From: an uncultured Acidimicrobiales bacterium | GTDB taxonomy: Bacteria; Actinomycetota; Acidimicrobiia; Acidimicrobiales; SZUA-35 | Assembly: GCA_938002965.1 (NCBI GenBank) | Contig: CALKZY010000002.1 | Span: 90,518 to 154,517 of the forward strand | Direction of reading: 5' to 3' | DNA length: 64,000 nt | In this document: positions 52,723 to 61,226 of the stretch, in pieces | Layout: the number at the start of each line of letters is the position of its first letter | Numbering within the stretch: the first letter of the stretch is position 1 | Translations under genes and position numbers: made by a program | The notes under the pieces: model-generated | Databases searched by the model: none | Seen by the model: the letters and a program-made list of their open reading frames with translations, nothing else | What the model was told of the DNA's origin: nothing

Positions 52723-54465
52723 CTAGGGATCGAGCTGGTCGACGGCCTCGACGATGGCCGCGTTCAGCTTGTCATGAAGCTTGACGTTGGCCGAGCGCTC
52801 GGTTTTGGCCACTAGGACTCGTACCGCCACCTCACCAGGTGTTGGGTCGCCGGGCGCCCAGCTGACCGCAGGTAGGCCGTGCGCCCGGCACAACGTCACC
52901 AGATCGGTCCCGTGAGGCGTGCCGAAGAGTTGCTCGAACGTTTCGCTTGAAACGAGCGATGCCTGTGGCAGGAACGAGAAGATCCCGCCGCCGTCGTTGT
53001 CAACAACAATGATGGTTAGATCGATACGTCGTCGATTGAGGGCGATCAGGGCCGCGCTGTCATGTAAGAAGGCGACATCTCCGATCAGTAGCGTTGTCGG
53101 CGTGCCGGTGAGAGCCACCCCTATGGCAGTCGACACCACACCGTCGATCCCGTTGGCTCCACGGTTGGCGTACACCTGAACGTTGCGGCGGTTCGGAGCG
53201 AACCATTCGACGTCTCGGACCGGCATGGACGATGACACAACCAGCGCACCGCCCGATGGCATGGATTCGACGGCGTGGCGGGCAATACCGATTTCCGAAG
53301 CAGATCCCTCCGGCGTCGCCATTGCTTCGGCCACTACCTCGGCGGCGGCTTGATCGGCTTGACGCCAAACCATTGCCTCGTCGCTGGATTCATAGTCGGA
53401 CGGGATATGCGAGACCATGGCTCGGGCCAAACCGTACTCCGGTACGAACAGAGCGGCCAGCCGCTCCGGATCGCTCCAACGCCCTAATTCATGAGCGACG
53501 ATAACATCTGCGCCCCAGCGTTGGATGTGTTGGCCTAACACCTTGCTGGCTGGGGGTTCGCCGAAGCGAAGAACGACGTCGACCGCCCGGCCTTCGACGA
53601 AACGATCGCTGCGAAGAATGGCATCGAAGTGGGTGACAGCATGACTCTCGGCCCGACAGCCCGATCGGTGATCGGCCAGTACCGGCCATCCCAAGCGCCT
53701 GGCCAAAGCCAGCACTGCCGAGGGGTCGGATGTTCCCTGTCCGGCTACGACGACGCCGCTGAGCCCTCGTATACGGTGCCATACCTCAAGGGCACGAGCG
53801 GCAACTCCCGGTTCCCCAGGCTCACCGGAGCTGCGGGCAGGTCTGGCGTCTTGATGCCATGGTGCTCCCGCCGGTCGCCCGGGCGGTTTCTCTCCGGGTT
53901 CGCCGACAAGTGGGTCACGAAAGGGCAGATTGATCTGCACCGGGCCAGGTCGCCCCGACGCACCTCGCGCTTCAGCTACCAGCCGCGAGCCGAGCGAGCG
54001 CCAGAACGATGCTGCCGAAGCGTCAGCCAAACCGGGGTTGGTGAAGAACCGGACCTTGTCGCCAAACAGGCCGTCTTGGCCGATGGTTTGTGGGGCCCCT
54101 ACGCTTTGAAGCTCGGGTGGCCGATCCGTGGTGCAAACGATCAAAGGAATGCCGGCCAGCGACGCCTCGGTGACTGCACCAAGGAAGTGCGTGGGGGCCG
54201 TGCCACTGGTGGCGGTGACGACAGTAGGATTTCCGCCGGCCGCCGCGTTGCCCAACGCTGCAAACGAGGCAGATCGTTCGTCGTGGAAGACGTGCAGCCG
54301 AATGCGGTCATCGTTGATCAAGGCCAGCGCCATCGGCGTGGATCGAGAGCCGGGGGCGGCGAACGCATCGGTGACGCCGGCTCGGTGCCATTCGTCAATT
54401 AACGTCGCGCAGAACGTTGCCGCTGCGCTTTCAGTGGGGGTGGGGCGTGAACCGGAGCTTGTCAC
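52723..54465 (-). CDS. menD: SEPHCHC synthase
   Basis: 580 aa from the GTG at 54465 (TACCTT lies 8 nt upstream); a longer frame to 54597 exists but is unlikely. ThDP enzyme: FAAPGSRSTPMALAL, FHDERSASFAALG with the cofactor-activating Glu, TSGTAPTHFLGAVTEA, RGANGIDGVVSTAIG and the ThDP-diphosphate motif IGDVAFLHD...VVDNDGGGIFSFLP. It adds succinic semialdehyde from 2-oxoglutarate to isochorismate. Confidence 0.94.
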   Translation of the reverse strand: MTSSGSRPTPTESAAATFCATLIDEWHRAGVTDAFAAPGSRSTPMALALINDDRIRLHVFHDERSASFAALGNAAAGGNPTVVTATSGTAPTHFLGAVTEASLAGIPLIVCTTDRPPELQSVGAPQTIGQDGLFGDKVRFFTNPGLADASAASFWRSLGSRLVAEARGASGRPGPVQINLPFRDPLVGEPGEKPPGRPAGAPWHQDARPARSSGEPGEPGVAARALEVWHRIRGLSGVVVAGQGTSDPSAVLALARRLGWPVLADHRSGCRAESHAVTHFDAILRSDRFVEGRAVDVVLRFGEPPASKVLGQHIQRWGADVIVAHELGRWSDPERLAALFVPEYGLARAMVSHIPSDYESSDEAMVWRQADQAAAEVVAEAMATPEGSASEIGIARHAVESMPSGGALVVSSSMPVRDVEWFAPNRRNVQVYANRGANGIDGVVSTAIGVALTGTPTTLLIGDVAFLHDSAALIALNRRRIDLTIIVVDNDGGGIFSFLPQASLVSSETFEQLFGTPHGTDLVTLCRAHGLPAVSWAPGDPTPGEVAVRVLVAKTERSANVKLHDKLNAAIVEAVDQLDP

Positions 54466-54626
54466 TGTCAGCCAAGGTAGCCAAGATGGACATGTGTCGC
54501 TCAACTGTCCGGTTCGCTTCGGTCGACAGCTTTGGCGACATGGCATGCTCAGTCCCCAGGGTCTACAGCTAGGTTGACCGTTGCCAACATCACCCAATCC
54601 CCGAGTCGCGTAGTGATCATCGTCCC

Positions 54627-55484
54627 ATGACGCTCAATACAACCGTCGTCCAACAAGGCTCCGATCGATCGTCGGTGAGGTCAACAGCCACCCCGATTGT
54701 GCTGCTTCACGGATTCACTCAGAACACCGAATGCTGGGGCGGTTTCGATCGGGCACTTGCGCAGCGTTTTCCGGATCGTCAGGTGGTGGCCGTTGATGCT
54801 CCCGGCCATGGATCATCGGAGCACGATTCGGTCGACTTGGTAGCGACTGCTGACCTTGTTGTCGACAGCGTCGAACAAATCGGCATTCGTAGCGCCGTCT
54901 ATGTCGGCTATTCGATGGGTGGCAGGACGGGGCTTCATGTAGCGGTCTATCGGCCCAATCGGGTTGCCGGCCTGGTTCTGATCGGGGCATCGCCGGGTTT
55001 GGCTGACGCTGGCGAGCGACGAATCAGGAGAATGGCGGACGAACGTTTAGCCGAACAGTTATTGGCCGACGGCTTGGAGGTCTTCCTCGACCGCTGGTTG
55101 GCCAAGCCGTTGTTCGCCGGCCTACCGCAAGAGGCGATGGCAAAACAGGCTCGCATGGCCAACAGGCCGGCCGGTCTGGCCGCCAGTTTGCGACACTGTG
55201 GAACCGGGGCGCAGCAGAACCTTTGGCCTCGGCTCCTTCAGGTGCGATGTCCCGTTCTCCTCGCCCATGGCTCGCAAGACGCCAAGTTTGCTCGCATCGC
55301 CGAGCGGATGGCTGCAGAATTGGCGAGACGTGTGTCGTACCCGGCCGAGGGCGGTCAAACGGCCGGCGCCCAATCGTCGGGAGTCGAGGTTGTAGCCGTT
55401 GCTGGAACTCATGCCGTTCACCTGGAGCAGCCTTCAACGGTTGCCTCGACGGTGGCCGAGTTCGCGTCGGGTCACCAACTCTGA
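54627..55484 (+). CDS. menH: SHCHC synthase-like alpha/beta hydrolase
   Basis: 285 aa. VLLHGFTQNTECW oxyanion segment, nucleophile elbow GYSMGGR (Ser96), acid in HGSQDAKF and His in GTHAVHLEQP form the MenH triad. It eliminates pyruvate from SEPHCHC. The upstream -10 is weak (GATCAT, 6 nt before ATG). It is divergent from menD and convergent with menC. Confidence 0.9.
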   Translation: MTLNTTVVQQGSDRSSVRSTATPIVLLHGFTQNTECWGGFDRALAQRFPDRQVVAVDAPGHGSSEHDSVDLVATADLVVDSVEQIGIRSAVYVGYSMGGRTGLHVAVYRPNRVAGLVLIGASPGLADAGERRIRRMADERLAEQLLADGLEVFLDRWLAKPLFAGLPQEAMAKQARMANRPAGLAASLRHCGTGAQQNLWPRLLQVRCPVLLAHGSQDAKFARIAERMAAELARRVSYPAEGGQTAGAQSSGVEVVAVAGTHAVHLEQPSTVASTVAEFASGHQL

Positions 55485-55499
55485 TCCATTCCCGACCGG

Positions 55500-56744
55500 C
55501 TAGTCGGAAAAGAAGCGGTTGGCGGTCAGTTGATCCAAGACATCCACATCTGGTGGTGGAGCTACGCCGGGCTCGCTGGGAATCTCCACCATCAAGGTGC
55601 CACCTGAACCGGCTTGATGAGTGGCGAGGTCGGGCCACGGGTCCATGGCCATCCACCGACTCGATGGGCTGAGGTCGCCCGTGAGGCTGAAGGCTGGGTG
55701 ACCGGCTAGAGCAGCCAGTGACCGACGACCAAGGGCGGACTCGATCATCCCTCCGGCTGAGACGGCCAAACCAAGACGTCGGCAGAGCTCGACCATAGAC
55801 AATGCGGCAGCCAAGCCGCCATAGCGAGATGGTTTAACCGTCACCGCCGTCGCCGCCTCCTGTTCGCTCAATCGAATAATGGCCTCGGCCGTGGCGGCAC
55901 CCTCATCGGCCACGACCTGGCAGTTGAGTTGTCGCTCGGCCAAGGACGAAACGAGCTGAGATCCGGCGGATAGATCCTGCGGGGCGAAAGGTTGCTCGAT
56001 GGCGGTCACACCCAACTCCGCCAGCTTCACCATGACACCAACTGCGTCGCTAGTGCCAACTGCCTCATCGTTGTAGGAACCGTTGGCATCAACGTGCCAG
56101 TCGACGTCGCTTTCTTGGGAGGCGATAACTTCGCCCACTAGTTCGACATCGTGGCCGGGCTGGATCTTCAGCTTGAGGCGACGGTAGCCGCTGGCTATCA
56201 ACCGATCGCAGGCGGCGGCCACACCGTCAGGCGAGCCGAGTCCCACCGCCGCGCCGGCTGGGATGCGACTGTTGGCGGAACCGAGCATTTCTGCCAGAGA
56301 ACGACCGTTCAAGGTGCCGACTGCGTCGAGTGCAGCCATCTCGACCGCAGCCGACGACAGTGAGCCAAGTGGCGGATCAAGTTCAGCGTCTGTTGCCTTG
56401 GGGCCGTCTTGACCTGCATGTGAGCCTGGCACCGAGATGATGTCAACCGGTCTGCGGCCGATCAACCTGCTGGCCATGGCCGATAGTGCTGCAAACGACT
56501 GTTCAGCCGACTCGGCCGAATAGCCGGTGGTCGCAAGAGCGGCCGATTCGCCCCAGGCCCACGTCGAGCCGTTCGTCTGCGACATGATTTTGAGCCCAAT
56601 GACGGTCAACGATCGCGTCGATGTCGTGCCGTGGTCGGCGGCTAGAGCCTCGCGCATTGGCAACGTCAGCAGGCGCACATCCACTGCCGTCACCTCACCA
56701 GCGTGGTCGTAGCTGCCACTGCCAGTTAACAGGGAGTTTGTCAC
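55500..56744 (-). CDS. menC: o-Succinylbenzoate synthase
   Basis: About 414 aa from GTG 56744; GTGs at 56693 and 56684 (the latter preceded by GGTGAGG) are alternative starts and fit the usual N-terminus (AVDVRLLTLPMREAL). Enolase superfamily: KLKI catalytic Lys, DANGSYN, EQPFAP and ADEGA metal ligands, KPSRYGG second Lys. It dehydrates SHCHC to o-succinylbenzoate. Confidence 0.9.
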   Translation of the reverse strand: MTNSLLTGSGSYDHAGEVTAVDVRLLTLPMREALAADHGTTSTRSLTVIGLKIMSQTNGSTWAWGESAALATTGYSAESAEQSFAALSAMASRLIGRRPVDIISVPGSHAGQDGPKATDAELDPPLGSLSSAAVEMAALDAVGTLNGRSLAEMLGSANSRIPAGAAVGLGSPDGVAAACDRLIASGYRRLKLKIQPGHDVELVGEVIASQESDVDWHVDANGSYNDEAVGTSDAVGVMVKLAELGVTAIEQPFAPQDLSAGSQLVSSLAERQLNCQVVADEGAATAEAIIRLSEQEAATAVTVKPSRYGGLAAALSMVELCRRLGLAVSAGGMIESALGRRSLAALAGHPAFSLTGDLSPSSRWMAMDPWPDLATHQAGSGGTLMVEIPSEPGVAPPPDVDVLDQLTANRFFSD

Positions 56745-56860
56745 AGCGGGCGAGATGGCAGATATGGGCGGGTGGTGGGCAAGTTTCACCTTTTCATGCA
56801 CAGGTTTCGAGGAAAGTTCGGCCGGTGCAGTCTGTCCGAGGATACTTGAGATCAGCTGAA

Positions 56861-56959
56861 TTACTGGGGTTTCAGTCTTCGGTGGACATTCGACCGCGAA
56901 AGTTTCCAACTTTTCTCGAAATTCTTCGCGACTAGAACGAACCCGTTGGCGTCGTACAT
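56861..56959 (-). CDS. Possible small ORF with strong Shine-Dalgarno
   Basis: 32 codons: MYDANGFVLVAKNFEKSWKL..., basic at the C-terminus, TAA stop. GAGGGGG lies 6 nt before the ATG, one of the best ribosome-binding sites in the window. It sits about 115 bp upstream of menC on the same strand and may be a leader peptide. No family match by eye. Confidence 0.35.
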   Translation of the reverse strand: MYDANGFVLVAKNFEKSWKLSRSNVHRRLKPQ

Positions 56960-57070
56960 GACGCACCCCCTCAAGCACACATAAAGGGTGTTGGGCGACT
57001 GTTCACAGTTGACGAAGATTCTGGGCGAATGGACGAGCTTGCTCGTCTTACTTCGATAGACTGTGAGCAG

Positions 57071-57120
57071 ATGGGGCCAGCCATTACTTCCCTCCAATGG
57101 CTGGCCCCATTTATCTTTTT
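57071..57120 (+). terminator. Strong intrinsic terminator with no plus-strand gene upstream
   Basis: ATGGGGCCAGCCATT (57071-57085), a 10-nt loop, then the perfect complement (57096-57110) followed by TTATCTTTTT. A 15-bp GC-rich stem with a U-rich tail points to a plus-strand transcript ending here. The nearest plus-strand gene, menH, ends 1.6 kb upstream with menC lying between on the other strand. Confidence 0.85.
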
Positions 57121-57153
57121 GCCGTCGGGTGAATGAAGCCCGAACAAGCCGAT

Positions 57154-57723
57154 CTAGCGGTTGGAGCGGAAGCCGAAGTAGGCGGCGAAGAACCACAGCC
57201 CGCCGAATACAGCGATGGGTTCCCAGAACTCTGGGCTCCAACGTTCTACGAACTCATAGCCCAATGCTCTGCCGTAGGCGATGGCCGCCACCAGCGTTGT
57301 GACCACCTGCCAACGGGCGGAGTAGGCGATCAGTCCGAGGACTTCGCCGATGAACGTCACCGTGGCCGGTATTGACAAGATCCAGATTGGAGCTGGATCC
57401 CACTCCACCGGCCACGGCGGGTATCCGGCCGCTGACAACACAGCAACCAAAAGCCCCAGAGGGTAGAGGGCTAGGCACCGCCGACAGACAGGATGCCCCG
57501 CTACTTGCACGCAGCGTTCGGCATGATCCTGTTCCCAGTGGTGCGACAGCCACATCGCAGCTGGAATGGGTTTGTCAGCCCCTGAGTGGGGCTGATCTTC
57601 GGCCGCTTCGGGTAGTGGTTGTGTCAGGTTTGGAATCGGCTCAATGGCGGCCATAGGGTCGACATCGGCCGTTGACGGTTGGAGCTGAGCCCTTTGGGCA
57701 GGCCTGTGGTACCAATGCTCCAT
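57154..57723 (-). CDS. DUF2085 membrane protein
   Basis: 189 aa (start at ATG 57723; ATG 57654 is an alternative). LSHHWEQDHAERCVQVAGHPVCRRCLALYPLG carries the conserved Cys/His/Arg pattern of DUF2085, followed by three to four membrane helices. With the longer start, its ATG overlaps the ATG of the divergent FrhB-like gene within CATG. Function unknown. Confidence 0.82.
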   Translation of the reverse strand: MEHWYHRPAQRAQLQPSTADVDPMAAIEPIPNLTQPLPEAAEDQPHSGADKPIPAAMWLSHHWEQDHAERCVQVAGHPVCRRCLALYPLGLLVAVLSAAGYPPWPVEWDPAPIWILSIPATVTFIGEVLGLIAYSARWQVVTTLVAAIAYGRALGYEFVERWSPEFWEPIAVFGGLWFFAAYFGFRSNR

Positions 57724-59026
57724 GACAGACAGCCCGTCTCCACCGAATTCATCCGTGACAAGTCCGGCTGACAGGCTCTATGCCATTGTTGAACAGGGCT
57801 TGTGTATCGGTTGTGGGCTGTGTCAGGCGGTTGCCGGTCCCGATCGGGTTTCGGTAACCAAGAGCTCCTCCGGCTACCTGCATCCGGTAGTGGTGGGCCC
57901 GCTTGATCACAACACGGTCGATGTCATCTATGACGTCTGTCCTGGGACCAGGGTGGATGGCCTCCCAGAGCACTTGATCGCCGCCGACACCAAGATTGAC
58001 AACGTATGGGGTCCGTGGCGCCGGATTGTGCGAGCCTGGGCCACCGACCCCGAGGTCCGTTTCGAGGGCTCCACCGGCGGCGTCCTAACCGCTCTTGGCC
58101 AATACCTGTTGTCTTCGGGTCGGGTTGAAATGGTCCTTCACGTCAAAGCGTCGACCAGCGAACCGACCTTCGGCGAACCGGTTTTGAGCTTCACCGAAGC
58201 CGACGTGTTGGCTGGCGCAGGGTCTCGCTACGGCCCGACTGCACCGTTGCTCTCCATCACCGAGGCCCTCGACCGGTCGCTAACCATGGCCTTTGTCGGC
58301 AAACCCTGTGATATCGCCGCTCTACGCAACTTCGCTCGTCACGATGAGCGAGTCGATCAGTTGGTTCGCTACTGGTTGACGCCGGTGTGCGGTGGTTTTG
58401 GTGCACCGTCGGTGACCGACAAGTTTGTTCGGACCCTGGGGATAGAGCCTGAAGCCTTGACGGACTTTCGCTACCGTGGAAGAGGTTGTCCCGGTCCGAC
58501 GGTGGCCACCACGGCTGAGGGGTCGAAAGAGCGTCACTATCTTGACTATTGGGGGGAGGATTCGACCTCGTGGTCTCTTCCTTGGCGGTGCCGAATTTGC
58601 CCTGACGGCATAGGCGACAGCGCCGATTTGGCGGTTTCTGATACCTGGCCTGGCGGGTCGCCGACCAGGCAAGCTAGTGCAGACGATCTAGGTACGAACG
58701 CCGTTGTGGCCAGAACCGTTGCAGGCCAAGTGTTGCTTGAAGCGGCCGCAGCTGACGGTGCGGTGACCATTGAGTACGACATCACCCCTGACGACATGAG
58801 CATCTACCAGCCCCACCAGATGCACAAAAAGTATGCTGTTGATGCCCGCTTCAAGGCGCTGGGTGACGCTGGCAGGATCGTACCCAGAACTGATCGCCTT
58901 CGTCTGGCCGAGTTAGCTGCCGAGATGCCGGTTTCGATCAACGACTATCAGCGTCAGGGCACTGCTCGACGTCTGGCCGAGGGGAAGGCGACGGAGACGC
59001 GACCTGAAATTCAAGCTCCCGAATAA
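57722..59026 (+). CDS. FrhB/FdhB-type (coenzyme F420 hydrogenase beta subunit family) iron-sulfur protein
   Basis: 434 aa. N-terminal CIGCGLCQAV supplies 4Fe-4S Cys ligands; FEGSTGGVLTALGQYLL, VGKPCDIAAL and LPWRCRICPDGIGDSADLAVSDTWPG are the FrhB core with further cluster Cys. Members use F420 or flavin to move electrons, and some modify surface polysaccharides (pyruvyl or reductase-like). The specific role is unknown here. Confidence 0.88.
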   Translation: MTDSPSPPNSSVTSPADRLYAIVEQGLCIGCGLCQAVAGPDRVSVTKSSSGYLHPVVVGPLDHNTVDVIYDVCPGTRVDGLPEHLIAADTKIDNVWGPWRRIVRAWATDPEVRFEGSTGGVLTALGQYLLSSGRVEMVLHVKASTSEPTFGEPVLSFTEADVLAGAGSRYGPTAPLLSITEALDRSLTMAFVGKPCDIAALRNFARHDERVDQLVRYWLTPVCGGFGAPSVTDKFVRTLGIEPEALTDFRYRGRGCPGPTVATTAEGSKERHYLDYWGEDSTSWSLPWRCRICPDGIGDSADLAVSDTWPGGSPTRQASADDLGTNAVVARTVAGQVLLEAAAADGAVTIEYDITPDDMSIYQPHQMHKKYAVDARFKALGDAGRIVPRTDRLRLAELAAEMPVSINDYQRQGTARRLAEGKATETRPEIQAPE

Positions 59027-59050
59027 GGCCCTGGCCAGCCCGCTCGGCGT

Positions 59051-59056
59051 TAGCCT
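59051..59056 (+). promoter_or_regulatory. -10 box for leaderless PPOX-like gene
   Basis: TAGCCT, 6 nt before the ATG at 59063. Confidence 0.6.
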
Positions 59057-59062
59057 TGCCTC

Positions 59063-59593
59063 ATGGCTTCCGTTACCGAGCCGATGGCCTCCAGGCCCCA
59101 GAACATGGCCAATTACGGCGTTCCCGACGACCATGATGGGGTTCTGCCGTGGTCGTGGGCGCAGGACCGCTTGGTGTCGTCGCGCAACTATTGGTTGGTG
59201 ACGGCATCAGGGACGGGGCGACCCCACTCGATGCCGGTTTGGGGGGCATGGATTCCCGACGAGGACGTCTTCTTTGTCAGCTGTGACGGATCGGCTCGGA
59301 AGGCTCGCAACATGCGAGAGAACCCGGCTGTTGTCGTCACAGCGGATGACACCGTCGAGGTCGTTTCTGTCGAAGGTGTCGCTTCGGAGATCGACGTAGA
59401 TGACGTCGCCGCGCTGCGGACCTACCTTGAGCCTCTGGTGGCCAAGTACGACGAGTTTCCATCAGTGGACGAAGTTCTCGAGTTCTTCAGTTCAAACGCC
59501 GCTTTCCTGATTCGCCCGGATCGGGCCTTTGCCATTATCGAACGTCCGGCCGAGTTCGGCCCCAGCGCCACCAAATGGGTTTGGCCTGGTTGA
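59063..59593 (+). CDS. Pyridoxamine-5'-phosphate-oxidase-fold protein (F420/FMN-binding type)
   Basis: 176 aa split-barrel protein. NYWLVTASGTGRPHSMPVWGAWI, VFFVSCDGSARKARNMRENPAVVVTADDTVEVVSVEG and the C-terminal FLIRPDRAFAIIERPAEFGPSATKW match the actinobacterial PPOX/F420-dependent oxidoreductase families. Which flavin it binds cannot be told from sequence alone. Confidence 0.88.
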   Translation: MASVTEPMASRPQNMANYGVPDDHDGVLPWSWAQDRLVSSRNYWLVTASGTGRPHSMPVWGAWIPDEDVFFVSCDGSARKARNMRENPAVVVTADDTVEVVSVEGVASEIDVDDVAALRTYLEPLVAKYDEFPSVDEVLEFFSSNAAFLIRPDRAFAIIERPAEFGPSATKWVWPG

Positions 59594-59641
59594 GCGACTC
59601 TGGTTGGTCTCAGGGCCTGCCGGGGGATAGAAAGAAGCGCA

Positions 59642-60040
59642 ATGTTTGGATCGCAGGAGATGAAGGTGCAGCAGATGAAGGTACGTGGCGGGCAGGATGA
59701 CCTTCGGCGATCATCGCGAACGAGGATGGTTGGGTCGATGCTGGGCGCTGCCGCCGCCGCATTCGTACTGGCCGGGTGCACCAGTGGACCAGGAAGCGAG
59801 GCGGACTTCGTTGAGGTTCTGACCCGTGACGACGCGTTCACCGAGACTCAGGCTGAATGCCTGGCCGACGCGGTGTTCGACGAGTACGGCACCGATGAAG
59901 ACGCCTTGGGTAAGATTTCAGGCGCTACCAGCTACGACTTCTTGCTCGGAGAGGACGGAGTCGAAGGCTTCGACGAGTTCCTCACTGCTCAAGTTTCGGA
60001 CTGCACGACGTTCGATCTGCAGCCTGCCGAGGATTCGTAG
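59642..60040 (+). CDS. Small lipoprotein
   Basis: 132 aa. A basic N-terminus, hydrophobic stretch (MLGAAAAAFVLAGC) and lipobox LAGC (Cys46) mark a lipoprotein. The mature 86 residues are acidic with two Cys (ECLADAVFDEYG..., SDCTTF), resembling small actinobacterial lipoproteins of unknown role. AGAAAGAAG precedes the first ATG; ATGs at 59660 and 59675 are alternatives. Confidence 0.8.
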   Translation: MFGSQEMKVQQMKVRGGQDDLRRSSRTRMVGSMLGAAAAAFVLAGCTSGPGSEADFVEVLTRDDAFTETQAECLADAVFDEYGTDEDALGKISGATSYDFLLGEDGVEGFDEFLTAQVSDCTTFDLQPAEDS

Positions 60041-60362
60041 CCGAGGGTTGCTAGCCGATTTTCTGTCGTTTCGCCGACAATTTTGGCGATCTTGGGCTCA
60101 GGTTTCGGGATTTGTGACGTTCACGCCAAACCTCTCCCCGAACAAGTAGAAACCCCGGCACTAGTGATAGAGCCGGGGTTTCAGGGGAGAGTGTTCAAAT
60201 GATTAGACGTCCATAATCTTAGTTTGGTTACAGAGTTTTCTCAAATTTTGGCCGTAATTGTTTCGTTTTGGCAACGGAAGGCCGATTTTCGGCTGATTTT
60301 AGGCCCTGCTCACGGCTAAACGAGCCTTTTATGCCGTGAGCGTCGTCTTAAGATGTCGGATG
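60041..60362. other. AT-rich structured intergenic region
   Basis: 322 bp between convergent genes, clearly more AT-rich than the rest. It has a large two-tier hairpin (60132-60191), then GCCGA-TTT-TCGGC followed by TGATTTTA, then a 9-bp dyad GCTCACGGC (60308-60316) / GCCGTGAGC (60333-60341) whose loop holds a competing GGCT-AAACG-AGCC hairpin followed by TTTTAT. No coding frame is credible. Confidence 0.55.
60132..60191. terminator. Two-tier terminator-like hairpin
   Basis: Outer stem CTCTCCCC/GGGGAGAG (8 bp) and inner stem GAAACCCCGGC/GCCGGGGTTTC (11 bp, perfect), with a 9-nt bulge on one side. Probably ends transcripts of the lipoprotein gene; no long T-run on the plus strand. Confidence 0.55.
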
Positions 60363-61226
60363 TTACGTCGCCGGTGGACAATCGGCGACAGCGGCGACGG
60401 CCGCCGGTTCTCCGATCAGATAGAGGGCTTTGACACTGATGCTTGTCGAGTTCCAGGCACTGGCTACAGCAGTTAGCGTGGCGCCAACCTCGTAGTCAGC
60501 GGCCCAGTTGTCCCAGATCTGGATGGCGCCAAGATCGTTCAACAGATTGACCCCGGAGTCGGCTCCAAGGCCAAGAAGTGCCTGGGCTTCGGTAACCGGG
60601 ATAACCCAGGCCGAGGCCAGCGTCTTGGCGTCGGCTTCACTCATGGCCGCCTCTTCAAAGCGGACCAGGCCTCGACCGATCCATGCCCCATCGTCCAAGG
60701 TGCCGTTTGGCGCCGGACAAACCAGCGCCGCTGGTTCGGTTGTAGTGGCGATCGTGGTGGTTGTTTCGTCGGGGGGAGTGGTCGGTGGGGCTGTGGTCGT
60801 TGTCTCCGCCGCCGTCGCGCTGTCACCGGGGCCTGCATCTGCCGGATCTTCACCGTCGCCGGAGTCACCCTCAGACTGGCTTTCAGATTCTTCAGCGGCT
60901 TCCTGTGCACCGGTCGTCGGCGAAGTCGTTGCGGTGGTTGAGGTGTCTTGCCCGGCTGCGTCGTCGTTCGTCGCTGATTGGTCGCTTGCTTGGCCGTTCG
61001 GTTCGGAGCTGGTGATCTCTCCGGCGGTCTCGACGTTTTCGACTGTGGTGCCGCCACGCTGGAAGACATCAGTCATGATGGCACCGGCGGCGGCAAGTCC
61101 GGCCATCACTCCGACGCCGGCTACCTGGTAGCGCCGCCGCTGGCGCCGCTCGACGATCTCCATGATCGTCGACAGATTCGGAGGGGCGATGTCGCGGTTT
61201 GCGTTGTCGTATGGTTCGAAGTTCAT
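60363..61226 (-). CDS. Membrane-anchored regulator paired with ECF sigma factor (anti-sigma-like)
   Basis: 287 aa from ATG 61226, which overlaps the sigma stop as ATGA. A cytoplasmic N-terminus of about 35 residues (IMEIVERRQRRRYQ), a membrane helix (VAGVGVMAGLAAAGAIM), a long Ser/Thr/Glu/Pro-rich extracytoplasmic linker (about 60-165) and a C-terminal globular domain of about 120 residues with two Cys (LVCPAPNG, VADCPPAT). Pairing with a SigE-type factor suggests an anti-sigma or sensor role, though no zinc-binding HxxxCxxC motif is seen. Confidence 0.82.
   Translation of the reverse strand: MNFEPYDNANRDIAPPNLSTIMEIVERRQRRRYQVAGVGVMAGLAAAGAIMTDVFQRGGTTVENVETAGEITSSEPNGQASDQSATNDDAAGQDTSTTATTSPTTGAQEAAEESESQSEGDSGDGEDPADAGPGDSATAAETTTTAPPTTPPDETTTTIATTTEPAALVCPAPNGTLDDGAWIGRGLVRFEEAAMSEADAKTLASAWVIPVTEAQALLGLGADSGVNLLNDLGAIQIWDNWAADYEVGATLTAVASAWNSTSISVKALYLIGEPAAVAAVADCPPAT

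Larger units (their letters stand above)
56745..57153. other. Intergenic region with small ORF and orphan terminator
   Basis: 409 bp between two minus-strand genes. It contains the small ORF and terminator listed separately, a 7-bp dyad GACGAGC-TT-GCTCGTC (57032-57047), and a plus-strand TAGACT (57057-57062). No protein family is recognisable. Confidence 0.5.

Noticed and set aside
57063..57302. Plus-strand ORF running through the terminator
   Set aside because: It is Arg/Ser-rich, crosses the 15-bp hairpin and overlaps DUF2085 antisense; no homology-like features.
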